Positions 51,445 through 59,842 of a stretch of DNA of 64,000 nucleotides are shown one piece after another. The notes below the pieces were generated by a model. The model was not told where the DNA came from. It worked only from the letters and a program-made list of their open reading frames with translations, and ran no database searches. Position 1 is the first letter of the stretch, and the number at the start of each line of letters is the position of its first letter. Position numbers and translations under genes: made by a program. The DNA comes from Thalassospira marina (lineage in GTDB: Bacteria; Pseudomonadota; Alphaproteobacteria; Rhodospirillales; Thalassospiraceae). The DNA lies in contig NZ_CP024200.1 of NCBI RefSeq assembly GCF_002844375.1, positions 844,045-908,044 of the forward strand, given 5' to 3'.

Positions 51445-51514
51445 ACCTGCGCAAAGCTTTGCTTTGCTTGGTTTGAACAATCGGTTCAAGTCCACCTACC
51501 CCACCTACCAGACA

Positions 51515-51543
51515 TTAAAAAAGCCCGCCACAAGGGCGAGCTT
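51515..51543 (-). terminator. Terminator on the minus strand
   Basis: AAGCTCGCCC / GGCGGGCTT hairpin followed by T6 on the minus strand (A6 at 51515-51520). It sits directly downstream of the tRNA-fMet-like end at 51553, the normal place for a tRNA terminator. Confidence 0.65.
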
Positions 51544-51552
51544 ATTTAATGT

Positions 51553-51566
51553 TGGTTGCGGGGGCA
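51553..51566 (-). repeat. Second tRNA-fMet 3'-end-like fragment, candidate attachment site
   Basis: On the minus strand TGCCCCCGCAACCA is the last 14 nt of an alphaproteobacterial tRNA-fMet including CCA, followed by a terminator at 51515-51543. The tRNA body is absent (replaced by sequence leading to traK), as at the end of an element integrated in a tRNA gene. Confidence 0.55.
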
Positions 51567-51578
51567 TACCTGATTACC

Positions 51579-51629
51579 CAATTCTTTTCCCCGAGAAATA
51601 TCAGTTTCGATACTCTCGGTGACGAATTG
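51579..51629. promoter_or_regulatory. Nested dyad upstream of traK, candidate oriT or TraK-binding region
   Basis: Outer arms CAATTC (51579-51584) and GAATTG (51624-51629) enclose inner arms CCGAGA (51591-51596) and TCTCGG (51614-51619). In IncP plasmids oriT lies beside traK, and TraK binds there. A short ATCCTTG at 51647-51653 vaguely recalls the IncP nick core ATCCTG. No relaxase gene is in view. Confidence 0.45.
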
Positions 51630-51684
51630 AGACCATACATTTCCGATCCTTGTCAAGTCGTTAACGACGCGATGGGGGTCTACA

Positions 51685-52089
51685 ATGCCAGCCGAATGGG
51701 GACAGGCAAAAATTGAAATTCTCGCTCTGCAAGATGAAATTCTTGCAGAAATCGAGAAGGGTATTTCCACCCGAAAAATCTTTGAAAAACTCTCTGCTGC
51801 CAAGCGGATTACGATCTCACGCCGGTCATTCTACCGCCGTGTCAAATTGCTGTGCGCAGCACAAACCAATCCAGCCCAAAGAGCACATAACAAACACCCC
51901 GGGCTGCCATCTGCCGCACTGCGTCATTCTACAACGCCCCCCACTTCCAGGGCTGTAAAAGCCACAACACCTTCAGCCGATCTAACCGATGCCAATGCTC
52001 TGCCAACGCTCAAAGCAAAAGAGCAGGCAGAATTTAATCGTTTATGGGATGGCGAGGACGCCGCCGATACGGCGGAAAAAGTCCAATGA
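51685..52089 (+). CDS. traK: TraK-like conjugal transfer protein
   Basis: 134 residues. ATG 51685 in the clear, no strong ribosome site seen. Residues about 9-55 (KIEILALQDEILAEIEKGIS, then RRSFYRRVKLL) resemble the DNA-binding core of IncP-type TraK/related small plasmid proteins; the C-terminal half is low complexity. Position directly before the traL and traM homologues supports the call. Role would be binding oriT. Ends in an ATGA overlap with the next gene. Confidence 0.6.
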   Translation: MPAEWGQAKIEILALQDEILAEIEKGISTRKIFEKLSAAKRITISRRSFYRRVKLLCAAQTNPAQRAHNKHPGLPSAALRHSTTPPTSRAVKATTPSADLTDANALPTLKAKEQAEFNRLWDGEDAADTAEKVQ

Positions 52090-52322
52090 GCCATTGGCAG
52101 GCAGAGTATCTCGCCCTTCACACCCGCCTGAGACAGATCCGCCGTCAAAAAGGCCTCACACAAACCGATGCCGGACAGTGCATCGGCGTGAGCGAACGCA
52201 CCTATCGCGACTTTGAAGCGGGTCGGATCGATTTGTCAGCAGCCCACCTGTTTCGCCTCGCCCATGCCCTGGGCTTCCAGATTGTCATTTCCAATGGAGT
52301 TAACGCCAATGGCGCTCATTAA
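52086..52322 (+). CDS. XRE-type helix-turn-helix regulator
   Basis: 78 residues from ATG 52086. RLRQIRRQKGLTQTDAGQCI then GVSERTYRDFEAGRIDLSAAHLFRLAHALG is a clear Cro/C1-type HTH. It is inserted between traK and traL (14-nt overlap with traL), not present in the IncP order. It probably represses the transfer genes. Confidence 0.87.
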   Translation: MSHWQAEYLALHTRLRQIRRQKGLTQTDAGQCIGVSERTYRDFEAGRIDLSAAHLFRLAHALGFQIVISNGVNANGAH

Positions 52323-53052
52323 TCTCACCCTTCAGGGGAAAGGCGGGGTTGGCAAATCCTTCGTCGCCAGTCTTCTTGCGCAACATTACCTCAAACGTGA
52401 AACCCCGCTTCAGTGTTTTGATACTGACCCGATCAACCAGACCTTTGCCGGTTATAAGGCCTTCCCGGTCGAGACCATCCGTCTGGGCGAACGTCCCGAC
52501 GAAATCAACCCCCGTTATTTCGATGCTCTGATCGAGCAGATCATGGCCGGTCCCGAGGACGGTATTGTCGTGATCGATAATGGCGCTTCCACCTTTCTGC
52601 CCCTGCTGGGCTACATGGTTGAAGCCCAAGCCCTGCAAATGCTGGCCGATGCCGGACATGAAATCCGTCTTCACACCGTACTGACCGGCGGCCAGGCCCT
52701 GAACGATACAATGGAGGGGCTGAATCATGTTTTACAAAGCGTGCCCGATCTCCCTGTTGTCGTCTGGCTGAACGAGTATTTCGGCCGTATCGAACGCAAG
52801 ACTAAATCTGGCGACGTAGAGAGTTTCGAGCATTCCGGCCTCTATAAAAAGAACCGGGACCGCATCCATGCGCTGGTCCGTCTGCCCGAAGTCCGTAAGG
52901 AAACGTTCGGGCATGACATCGAACAAATGATGCGGGCACGTCTGACATTTGATGAAGCAAGCCAGTCAGCAGACTTTCCGATCATGGCCCGCCAGCGCCT
53001 GAAAATGACCTGGCGAACCATCCATCATTCAATGGAACAGGCAGTTCTGTGA
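52309..53052 (+). CDS. traL: TraL-like P-loop ATPase of the transfer region
   Basis: 247 residues from ATG 52309 (GGAG upstream); a longer frame begins in the XRE gene and is discounted. It is collinear with IncP TraL: INLTLQGKGGVGKSFVASLL (ParA/MinD-type Walker A), CFDTDPINQTFAGYKAF, VVIDNGASTFLPL, LTGGQALNDTM, VVWLNEYFG, RLTFDEA and IMARQRLKM. Function in transfer is not well known; it may position the transfer machinery. Confidence 0.87.
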   Translation: MALINLTLQGKGGVGKSFVASLLAQHYLKRETPLQCFDTDPINQTFAGYKAFPVETIRLGERPDEINPRYFDALIEQIMAGPEDGIVVIDNGASTFLPLLGYMVEAQALQMLADAGHEIRLHTVLTGGQALNDTMEGLNHVLQSVPDLPVVVWLNEYFGRIERKTKSGDVESFEHSGLYKKNRDRIHALVRLPEVRKETFGHDIEQMMRARLTFDEASQSADFPIMARQRLKMTWRTIHHSMEQAVL

Positions 53053-53492
53053 TGGCAGGCCCGCTCGACGATGCGCCGCCGCCGCCAGTGACGATGGACA
53101 GTATCGAGGAGCTGCGCACCTATCTGTGGCAGCAACACCAGATCACCGTCGATCAGGATGACCCGGTGTTACTGGTCCATACCATCCTGCGCCTGTCGCT
53201 CGATGAACAGCGCCGGATCAATGACCAATATAACCGGGCCCTGTCGCAAACCGTGCGCGATGCCTCGCAGGATTTCACCAAAGACGTATTGATCGCCATT
53301 GACGCCTTCAAAGCCGAGGCGCTGGGCGATGTCGTGCGCGAACGCATCAAGACCATCAATGAAACGGCAGAGATGGCGGAAGACGCCATCCGCCAGTTCG
53401 CCCGCCTGCTGCGCACCCAGAAAATCCTGACCACGCTCAACATTCTCGCCGTCGTCTTTGTCGTCGGCGTGCTCAGCGCCCTGACCCTTTAA
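53052..53492 (+). CDS. traM: TraM-like conjugal transfer protein
   Basis: 146 residues from ATG 53052, in a one-base overlap with traL. IncP TraM has the same length, an N-terminal AAxxGIxxxxDDPIL pattern (here HQITVDQDDPVLLVHTILRL), a long helix and a C-terminal membrane helix (LNILAVVFVVGVLSALTL). It completes the traK-L-M order. It likely regulates or assists transfer at the membrane. Confidence 0.78.
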   Translation: MAGPLDDAPPPPVTMDSIEELRTYLWQQHQITVDQDDPVLLVHTILRLSLDEQRRINDQYNRALSQTVRDASQDFTKDVLIAIDAFKAEALGDVVRERIKTINETAEMAEDAIRQFARLLRTQKILTTLNILAVVFVVGVLSALTL

Positions 53493-53527
53493 GCCCGATT
53501 TAACCCTGCATCCAAACCGAGGAAAAC

Positions 53528-53845
53528 ATGACTAAAAAAAACACCCTGACTTTGTGCCTGGTGGTGGCGCTGGCCACCCTTGCCTTCAGCGACCCCGCCT
53601 TTGCTCAGGCCAATACGGCAACCGGATCGGAATGGTATGACCCGATCATCAGCCTGTTTGAAAGTGTTCAGACCGGGGTCGGCAAGATCGGCACGATTGT
53701 GGTTGGCCTGGGCGTGATGGTGCTCGGTGTCTGGGCCGGTTTTACGGGCCGGATGGATTGGGTCCGCGCGGGCATGATCGTGATTGGTGGCGTCCTTGTC
53801 ACATCCGGTCCGGCCATCTCGGCTGGCCTGTTCGGCGGGTCCTGA
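53528..53845 (+). CDS. virB2: VirB2/TrbC-type pilin
   Basis: 105 residues, GAGGA upstream. Signal peptide ending DPAFAQA, then two hydrophobic helices (GKIGTIVVGLGVMVLGVWAG and AGMIVIGGVLVTSGPAISAG) with a short positive loop, the pilin pattern. It is processed and assembled into the conjugative pilus. First gene of the T4SS block. Confidence 0.9.
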   Translation: MTKKNTLTLCLVVALATLAFSDPAFAQANTATGSEWYDPIISLFESVQTGVGKIGTIVVGLGVMVLGVWAGFTGRMDWVRAGMIVIGGVLVTSGPAISAGLFGGS

Positions 53846-53847
53846 TC

Positions 53848-54150
53848 ATGAAAGCCGGCAGCGCCGTTCTCACCCGCATTCAAAACCAGATGACCATGTT
53901 TGGTCTGCCCATGCCGCTGATGATGCTCAGTGTCGTCATCGGGGCACTGGGCCTGGTCGTGATGGTCCTTCTCGAAATCTTCTGGCTGATGCTCCCGACA
54001 ATGGTGCTGGGCATTGCCGGGGCATGGATGTTCTTCATCCGCAAGACCAAGGACAACATGCATTTTGACCGGGAACTGTCGCTGCCGCCCCGCTTCTGGC
54101 GGGCAGGCCGCCACAACCGGTTGCTCAATGCCGGGAGGAAAGACAAATGA
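53848..54150 (+). CDS. virB3: VirB3/TrbD-type membrane protein
   Basis: 100 residues from ATG 53848. Paired helices (MPLMMLSVVIGALGLVVMVL and FWLMLPTMVLGIAGAWMFFI) and the position between pilin and VirB4 fit VirB3. It anchors the pilus base to VirB4. It overlaps virB4 by 4 nt. Confidence 0.87.
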   Translation: MKAGSAVLTRIQNQMTMFGLPMPLMMLSVVIGALGLVVMVLLEIFWLMLPTMVLGIAGAWMFFIRKTKDNMHFDRELSLPPRFWRAGRHNRLLNAGRKDK

Positions 54151-56531
54151 TCTGGCCTTCCGTCCTTGCCACCTCCCTTGTCGCCACCATGGCCGGGAGC
54201 CTTGCGGTCCCCGCCAGCCGCCGCCTGCTTCTCGGTGATGTCAAATATGACTGGTTACAGGATCAGCTTGAGCTTGACTGCATCGAGAGTGATGCCGCGA
54301 CCATACGCGGCAAGGATAACAGCCTGTCGCGTGTCTTTCGCTTCATTGGCACGTCCTACGATGCCAAGATCGAGGCCGAACAGGAAAACCTGCTGCAAGC
54401 CCGCTCAATCCTGGTTCACAAGCTCGGCCAACTGGGGCTTAGCCTGCGCTGGTTTGGCATCAAGCGCAAACGCGCGATCAATGCCCGGGCAACCTGGCCC
54501 AATGCGCCTTTGCAGGAAGTGGGCGACGCCGAAGCCAAACAGTTTCGCTCCAGCTATTTTATCGACTGGTATCTGGTGATTACCGGGACGGCCATGCCCG
54601 CCCTGAATGAAGCCACCGATATTATTGATGCTGATGGCGCAAAATACGGTGTGGGCCTGCTGGCCAAAGCTCCGGACGGACAAAACTGTGAACTGACCGG
54701 CTTTCTCAATGGTGTTGTCTGTGGCGAATATCGTGATGATCTTGCCCCGATCCCCCATGACATTTCTGGTGGATTGCCCGCCAGTGATCTGAACTTTCAC
54801 AAGGATAACGGGGTGATCCAGAGCTTCACCCCGACCGAAAAGCTGCAAAAAGTCATCACCGTGGCCAAATGGCCCGGCACGGTGACAGGCCAGATCATTA
54901 ACGACATCATGAATCTCGATGGCGAGATTGAGATTTGCCAGGTCTGTGATCCCTTTGATCAACACAAGGCCCTGCTTTATCTCACCCGCCGTTTAAGTGG
55001 TGAACAGAGCGCGCTGTTTGGCAATGCCGAAGCCGCAGCCGAAACCGATGCCCTGATCGCGATGATCAATCAGGGGGATGCCACCCTGTTTGCCACCCTG
55101 TTTCTGATCATTGCCCGGGCGGATAACACGGTCAAACTCGACAATTTACTGCGCAAAATCACCCGCAAACTGTCCAACCACCAGACCCTCTACCATGTGC
55201 AGGTGCGCGGGGCGCCGGTATGCTGGTTTAACCGTATTCCCGCCCGATCAAAGGCAAAGCTGATCCCGGGCGGACGGTTCATGTCCTCGCTTGAATTGCG
55301 CAGCGAGAATATTGCTGCCCTTTGGGCAATGCAGCATTCCGCCACCGGCCAGACGGAAAGCCCGCTTGGTCCGGCCCCGCTGCGCTGGTTTACCACCACC
55401 AGCGGGCAAGCCTATGCCGCCAATTTCCATGTCTTTAACAAAGCCAAGACGCTGGCGAACTTTCTGGTCTTTGCCCCGGCGGGCAGTGGTAAATCAACGC
55501 TTTTGATGCACCTTCTAAGTGGCGCGGCCAAGTTTGATCGCATCCGCTCCTTCATTCTCGATTCCAAGGAAGGCTCGCGCTTCATGGTCGAGGCGTTGGG
55601 CGGGCTTTACCAATCCTATGAAAAGCTCTCGCTCAATCCACTTGATGTTGGTGAAGACAATCCCGGCAACCGCGAACGCATCAATTTCATTCTCAAGGCA
55701 ATGGCGGGCATTGATCTCGCCCCAGATGATCAGGAAGCGCTGAGCCATGCGATTGATCTGGCCTTCCAGATTGATCCGCCCAACCGCACGCTTAATGCGC
55801 TTTACCCTTACGCCTTTGCCAAACGCTCCGAACTGCGCCGGGCTTTTTCGCAATGGGTAACGGACGACAAGGGCAATGCCGGACTGCGCAGCCATATCAT
55901 GAATGCCCCCCATGACAGCCTGGGCGGGATGCTGAACCAGTCGCATATGGTCGGCATCAATATGAATGAGGCGCTGAAGGACCCGTCGCTTGGTGCGCCG
56001 ATTGTCGGCCATATTGCCGAGACCATCGCCAAGTCGGTCGCGCCCAATTTGCGCGGCTTCATCATCCTGATCGAAGAAGCGGCCAATTTGCTGCGCAATC
56101 CCGGTTTTTGCGAACTCGCTGCTGAAATGTACCGGGAATATCGCAAGCTCAACGGCATTGTCGGCATGATCTTCCAGGACCCGGCAGCTTTGGTCAAAAG
56201 CGGCAAGGCGGAAGCCTTTATCGAAAACACCGCCGTTTTCATCTTCTTTCCCAATTCCAAGATCGATGATGAAAGCCTGGAACCCTTCAATCTCAATGAT
56301 GAACAGAAGGCCTTTGTGAAGGGGCGCACCCGGTCTGACGAGTTCAATGACCGCCGGGTTTTGATCATCAAGCGCGATGAAGTCAGCGGCTATGAAGAAA
56401 GCGCCATTCTCAATGTCGATCTTTCGCCATTGGGCGATCCGCTGCGCTTTTACCGCTCTGGTCCTGACGAAAACAAGCTGATGGAACAATTGCAAAAACA
56501 GTGGGGGGACGCATGGCGCAACCACCTCTAG
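54147..56531 (+). CDS. virB4: VirB4/TrbE-type secretion ATPase
   Basis: 794 residues. An N-terminal CagE/TrbE part (to about 420) and a C-terminal ATPase: Walker A FAPAGSGKSTLLMHLLSG near 440, Walker B FIILIEEAANLL near 635, and the closing motifs FIENTAVFIFFPNSK and FNLNDEQKAFV. It drives pilus assembly. Nothing odd in length. Confidence 0.93.
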   Translation: MIWPSVLATSLVATMAGSLAVPASRRLLLGDVKYDWLQDQLELDCIESDAATIRGKDNSLSRVFRFIGTSYDAKIEAEQENLLQARSILVHKLGQLGLSLRWFGIKRKRAINARATWPNAPLQEVGDAEAKQFRSSYFIDWYLVITGTAMPALNEATDIIDADGAKYGVGLLAKAPDGQNCELTGFLNGVVCGEYRDDLAPIPHDISGGLPASDLNFHKDNGVIQSFTPTEKLQKVITVAKWPGTVTGQIINDIMNLDGEIEICQVCDPFDQHKALLYLTRRLSGEQSALFGNAEAAAETDALIAMINQGDATLFATLFLIIARADNTVKLDNLLRKITRKLSNHQTLYHVQVRGAPVCWFNRIPARSKAKLIPGGRFMSSLELRSENIAALWAMQHSATGQTESPLGPAPLRWFTTTSGQAYAANFHVFNKAKTLANFLVFAPAGSGKSTLLMHLLSGAAKFDRIRSFILDSKEGSRFMVEALGGLYQSYEKLSLNPLDVGEDNPGNRERINFILKAMAGIDLAPDDQEALSHAIDLAFQIDPPNRTLNALYPYAFAKRSELRRAFSQWVTDDKGNAGLRSHIMNAPHDSLGGMLNQSHMVGINMNEALKDPSLGAPIVGHIAETIAKSVAPNLRGFIILIEEAANLLRNPGFCELAAEMYREYRKLNGIVGMIFQDPAALVKSGKAEAFIENTAVFIFFPNSKIDDESLEPFNLNDEQKAFVKGRTRSDEFNDRRVLIIKRDEVSGYEESAILNVDLSPLGDPLRFYRSGPDENKLMEQLQKQWGDAWRNHL

Positions 56532-56533
56532 GC

Positions 56534-56764
56534 ATGCCTGCCTTTTGTCACAAGGCAGAGCCTCAAACCCCGATCAACATGGCCGTGCCCAGGGCCGATC
56601 TGGTGTTCCTTCTGGTCACCCTGACGGGCCTTGCCCTCACGGCCAGCCTTCTTCTGTTCGCCCCGGTGGCCGGCTTCCTGCTGCTTGGTCTGCAAGTACT
56701 CGCCAGCCTGCTGGTCGGGCTGCGCTGTCTTTTTGTCTGTCGTTTTAAACGGGGGATGAAATGA
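56534..56764 (+). CDS. Small two-helix membrane protein of the T4SS
   Basis: 76 residues from ATG 56534 (61 from 56579). Two hydrophobic stretches (LVFLLVTLTGLALTASLLLF and LLLGLQVLASLLVGLRCLFV) and a charged tail. It overlaps virB5 by 4 nt. No family recognised; it may be a local VirB accessory subunit. Confidence 0.6.
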   Translation: MPAFCHKAEPQTPINMAVPRADLVFLLVTLTGLALTASLLLFAPVAGFLLLGLQVLASLLVGLRCLFVCRFKRGMK

Positions 56765-57639
56765 ACAGAAAACATCTGCGCATTCTTGCCGTGGCCGGGC
56801 TGCTTACCCTGACCAGCCTGCCGGCATCTGCCACCTATCCGGTGTTTGACGCCACCTCCTTTGCCAAGATCACCGAACAGTTCAACAAGCTGCAACAGCA
56901 GTTTGACGAGCTGATGAAACAAACCGACATTCTCGGCAAGATCAGCAAGACGGCACAGGACCAGATCAATGCCATTGGCAAGCTGGGACAGGTCGCCGTG
57001 CCAGTACTCAACCTTGCCAAACTCGGCCAGCAGATCAATCGCGATATTTCGTGTCTGCTGCCGGATTTTTCCAAGCTGATGCCGGGCGTCAATCTTGACG
57101 ATGTGGACTGGAAAAGCATCTGTGCGCGGCGCTTCTTCTATAACTCCACCCTGTGGTTTGATCCCAGGGATCCCGATAGCTGGAAGTTTGGCGAAGAAGG
57201 CAGTCCTGACGACTGGGCCATGCCCGAAGGGGGTTCCTGGGGCGGTGAAGGCAACGAGCCCAACTGGAAAAACCCGGATAGCCCGGCTGAACAGCGGCTT
57301 TATTTTGCCGCCCGGTCCGCCGCGCGCAAGGCAACGGAAGAGCGTCGGGCGCAAATGGCGCGTGAGGCGATCAATACCGGTCTCGCCCAAGCCGACCGCA
57401 CCTCGACCGAGTTGGCCGAGATCAACCAGGACATCATTGAAGAACTGGAATCACAAAGTGATCAGGCGATTGATGTAAAAACACTGCTTGCCACCCTGCT
57501 CAAAGCCTCCCTGCATCAAAGCCGTATTCAGGTGCAGCAGCAACAGCAAATGGCGCAGCTGATCCGCATTCAATCCAACATGTTGCTGCAGTTCCGTCCC
57601 GCCGGGGATGGCGGCGAACAGGAAGGAGGCGATGAATGA
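56761..57639 (+). CDS. virB5: VirB5/TrbJ-type pilus-tip protein
   Basis: 292 residues with a signal peptide ending SLPASATYPV. FAKITEQFNKLQQQFDELMKQ near 38 and the later helical, Gln-rich region (SRIQVQQQQQMAQLIRIQSNML) match TrbJ/VirB5. It has a central acidic/Trp-rich insert (about 145-180, SWGGEGNEPNWKNPDSPAE). Position between VirB4 and VirB6 is standard. Confidence 0.85.
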   Translation: MNRKHLRILAVAGLLTLTSLPASATYPVFDATSFAKITEQFNKLQQQFDELMKQTDILGKISKTAQDQINAIGKLGQVAVPVLNLAKLGQQINRDISCLLPDFSKLMPGVNLDDVDWKSICARRFFYNSTLWFDPRDPDSWKFGEEGSPDDWAMPEGGSWGGEGNEPNWKNPDSPAEQRLYFAARSAARKATEERRAQMAREAINTGLAQADRTSTELAEINQDIIEELESQSDQAIDVKTLLATLLKASLHQSRIQVQQQQQMAQLIRIQSNMLLQFRPAGDGGEQEGGDE

Positions 57640-57659
57640 GGATCGCCTCTTTAAACAGT

Positions 57660-58199
57660 CTATTTTGTGCGCTGAATTCCTTGAAATTTCTTGGTATCGG
57701 CAGCCACCAATTCATCTGTACGCCAATCGGGCAGATCGAAACAATTATGCGTAAAAATGTTACGTTTAATTGTTGCACTACACGTCAGGCTTTTGGGAGC
57801 CACATTACCGGCAGCATTATTGAAAGAGCCATAAGCTCTTCCCGGCTGAATTTCTACAGCGGGTACCCAAACGCCATTATACGCCAAGTCCAGGTCATGC
57901 CCTTGCATAACCTCTTTGGCATTTGGCAGTTGCTCAATACGGGCAAGAACCTCCTCACGGGTACCATCAAAGACGCCCTTTTTCTGGGCTGCTTCATATT
58001 GCGTTCCCACACGAGCCCACTCTGCTTCCAACTGATCCCGTGTTTGCAAGTCAGTCCAAGTCTTTTTCGCATACGCAAAGTCAAAGAACTCGCTCTGCTT
58101 TGCGCATTTGTTGCACGCGGCATGTGCCGTGCTGGAAAAAGGCAGACACAGCATGGCTATTAACAATACCCCAGCAGAAACCGCCATCAGCTGCCTCAT
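57660..58199 (-). CDS. Secreted protein on the opposite strand at the trbK position
   Basis: 179 residues from ATG 58199, reading against the operon. A typical signal peptide (MRQLMAVSAGVLLIAMLCLP then FSSTAHAACNKCAKQ) is followed by a soluble mostly helical domain with Cys-x2-Cys and two further Cys (LTCSA, HNCFD), which could form disulfides. It begins 46 nt inside the virB6 5' region (antisense overlap 58153-58199) and ends 21 nt after virB5. IncP plasmids have trbK (entry exclusion lipoprotein) at this place. No family recognised; an exclusion or accessory role is inference. Evidence for being real is the signal peptide and full-length frame. Confidence 0.55.
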   Translation of the reverse strand: MRQLMAVSAGVLLIAMLCLPFSSTAHAACNKCAKQSEFFDFAYAKKTWTDLQTRDQLEAEWARVGTQYEAAQKKGVFDGTREEVLARIEQLPNAKEVMQGHDLDLAYNGVWVPAVEIQPGRAYGSFNNAAGNVAPKSLTCSATIKRNIFTHNCFDLPDWRTDELVAADTKKFQGIQRTK

Positions 58200-59304
58200 G
58201 TGCGATCCAATGCAGCGATATCTGGATGCCGCCGCCGGATATACCGATGCTTTAAGCAATGTGCTGACCACACCGATGGCAGTCATCTTTGGTTCTGTCG
58301 TCGCCATTTGGTTTATCGTCCACGGTATCAAGATGGTGATGGCTAAGTCCGATCTGCGAGGATTCTCGCATGAGTTGTTCTTCATCACAATAGGCGCGGG
58401 CCTTTTATCTGGCCAGGGCGCTATCCTCGTCAATCTGATCTACAACACTTCCCTTGCCACAATGGGGGGCGCTGCCAGCGTCGTGCTTGAAGCCGCTGCA
58501 ACTGCAGGCGGTGAAACCAACAATCTGATCAGCCAAGCGGGTAAAGATTATGTCGGCATGACCCAACTGGTCTATGTCGCCGAAATCGGCTTTCGGGCCG
58601 TGCTTGGTATGGCCTTTGAAGTCTGGTCCGAGTTTTCGCTCGGCAATCTGATGGCCGGTGTTTATGGCGTTTTGATCGCCATTCCCTGGCTGCTCCTGAT
58701 GATAATCTATTTCAGTCAGATCGCGGTCAGCATTTTCCGCGTCATGATGCTGGCCGCCCTCTCCCCCTATCTGATGATGGGCATCGGATTTGGCTGGAGC
58801 CAGGGCATGGTCATCCAGGCGCTCAAGTCACTGCTGGCCGCCTATATGGTGCTGTTTGGCGCCACCCTGGCCATCGGCCTGGTGCTCTATGCCGTCGCAG
58901 CCCTTAATCTTGACGGCTATGTCGATGCCTCGGGCGACCTTGAAGACATGAAGGTCATTGTCCCGGTAGTGCTGGGCTGGATGGGCTTTGCCTTTGTCAC
59001 CGAGGCCACCGGCATGGCCAATTCCATCACCCAGTCGCAATTCACCAATTCTGCCGTGGCCGCCCTGACCGGTGGGGCACTTGCGACCGGCATGTCGATT
59101 TTCAAAAACGTCAAAAGCGGTCGCCTGCTTAATGCGGCACGCGGGGCCAGTGGCGCTGCCGCCAATGCCTTTGGCGCGGGCCAGTCCTTTTTCTCCGATC
59201 CCAAAGGCTCGGCTGACTCCTTTGCCGACCGGTTCAATGCCCATCGCGAACGGGTCGCCGAACGTCTCAAAAATCCAACATCACACAAAGGGTCCGGCAA
59301 ATGA
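58153..59304 (+). CDS. virB6: VirB6/TrbL-type membrane protein
   Basis: 383 residues from ATG 58153 (AAAAGG upstream); ATG 58198 is a possible later start. About six helices, TDALSNVLTTPMAVIFGSVV, FFITIGAGLLSGQGAI and SPYLMMGIGFGWSQGMVIQA; a hydrophilic tail (after about 300) includes an Ala/Gly-rich stretch. This is the TrbL/VirB6 fold in the expected place. It forms the inner-membrane channel. Confidence 0.85.
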   Translation: MAINNTPAETAISCLMCDPMQRYLDAAAGYTDALSNVLTTPMAVIFGSVVAIWFIVHGIKMVMAKSDLRGFSHELFFITIGAGLLSGQGAILVNLIYNTSLATMGGAASVVLEAAATAGGETNNLISQAGKDYVGMTQLVYVAEIGFRAVLGMAFEVWSEFSLGNLMAGVYGVLIAIPWLLLMIIYFSQIAVSIFRVMMLAALSPYLMMGIGFGWSQGMVIQALKSLLAAYMVLFGATLAIGLVLYAVAALNLDGYVDASGDLEDMKVIVPVVLGWMGFAFVTEATGMANSITQSQFTNSAVAALTGGALATGMSIFKNVKSGRLLNAARGASGAAANAFGAGQSFFSDPKGSADSFADRFNAHRERVAERLKNPTSHKGSGK

Positions 59305-59663
59305 CCATGCAAATCCTCCTGCGCCAATGCGGCCAGCGTGCCCGTCAAACCCTGCTGTTTTTGGCAAGCCTTCTCAAAAGCTACTGCCTGCTCGGACTGA
59401 TCAGCTTTCACGTCATCCTGATCTGGTGGGCGGTTTTTGAGCCCGACATCCTGATCCAGACGATCAAGGCCTTGCAGGTCATTACCCCTGACCAGCTTTC
59501 CGGGATCATGCGCACCGCGCTTGCGATCTGGACGCAACTTTTTGTCCTCGGCCTTCTCTTCCTGCTGCTGCTGGGCGTGCTCCCCTTCTGGCCCGCACGC
59601 CCCAGCCGTCATTCAGACCCTCTTTCCGAGAACACCCCGAAATCCACAGGAGCCCCGCAATGA
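59301..59663 (+). CDS. Small T4SS membrane protein
   Basis: 120 residues, ATGA overlap with virB6. Two hydrophobic helices (SYCLLGLISFHVILIWWAVF and LFVLGLLFLLLLGVLPFW) around a polar middle and a Ser/Pro-rich C-terminus. I do not recognise a family. It lies in an ATGA-linked position before the lipoprotein gene. Confidence 0.65.
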   Translation: MTMQILLRQCGQRARQTLLFLASLLKSYCLLGLISFHVILIWWAVFEPDILIQTIKALQVITPDQLSGIMRTALAIWTQLFVLGLLFLLLLGVLPFWPARPSRHSDPLSENTPKSTGAPQ

Positions 59664-59842
59664 AACGCTTTCGCCCGATCCGTCTTGTCTGTTTTGTCAC
59701 TGTCACCGCTTTGCTGGCAGGCTGTGCCTTTGATGACATCGAACTGCCCAAGGATGGCACCGGTGTCGATAAACTCAAGGAAAGCCCCTGTGTCTGTGAT
59801 CCCGTCGAGTTCAATAGCGAGGGATACACATGGCGCGGCTAA
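59660..59842 (+). CDS. VirB7-like small lipoprotein
   Basis: 60 residues. Signal peptide MKRFRPIRLVCFVTVTALLA followed by lipobox LAGC, then CAFDDIELPKDG. Size, lipobox and position before VirB8 fit the outer-membrane lipoprotein VirB7 that stabilises VirB9. It overlaps virB8 by 13 nt. Confidence 0.75.
   Translation: MKRFRPIRLVCFVTVTALLAGCAFDDIELPKDGTGVDKLKESPCVCDPVEFNSEGYTWRG

Noticed and set aside
51472..51512. GGTTCAAGTCC followed by CCACCTACCA, like a tRNA T-arm and 3' end
   Set aside because: The T-stem does not pair and no tRNA body precedes it; possibly decayed, not callable.
55515..56525. A 336-codon open frame on minus within virB4
   Set aside because: Antisense shadow of the ATPase domain with no recognisable motif.
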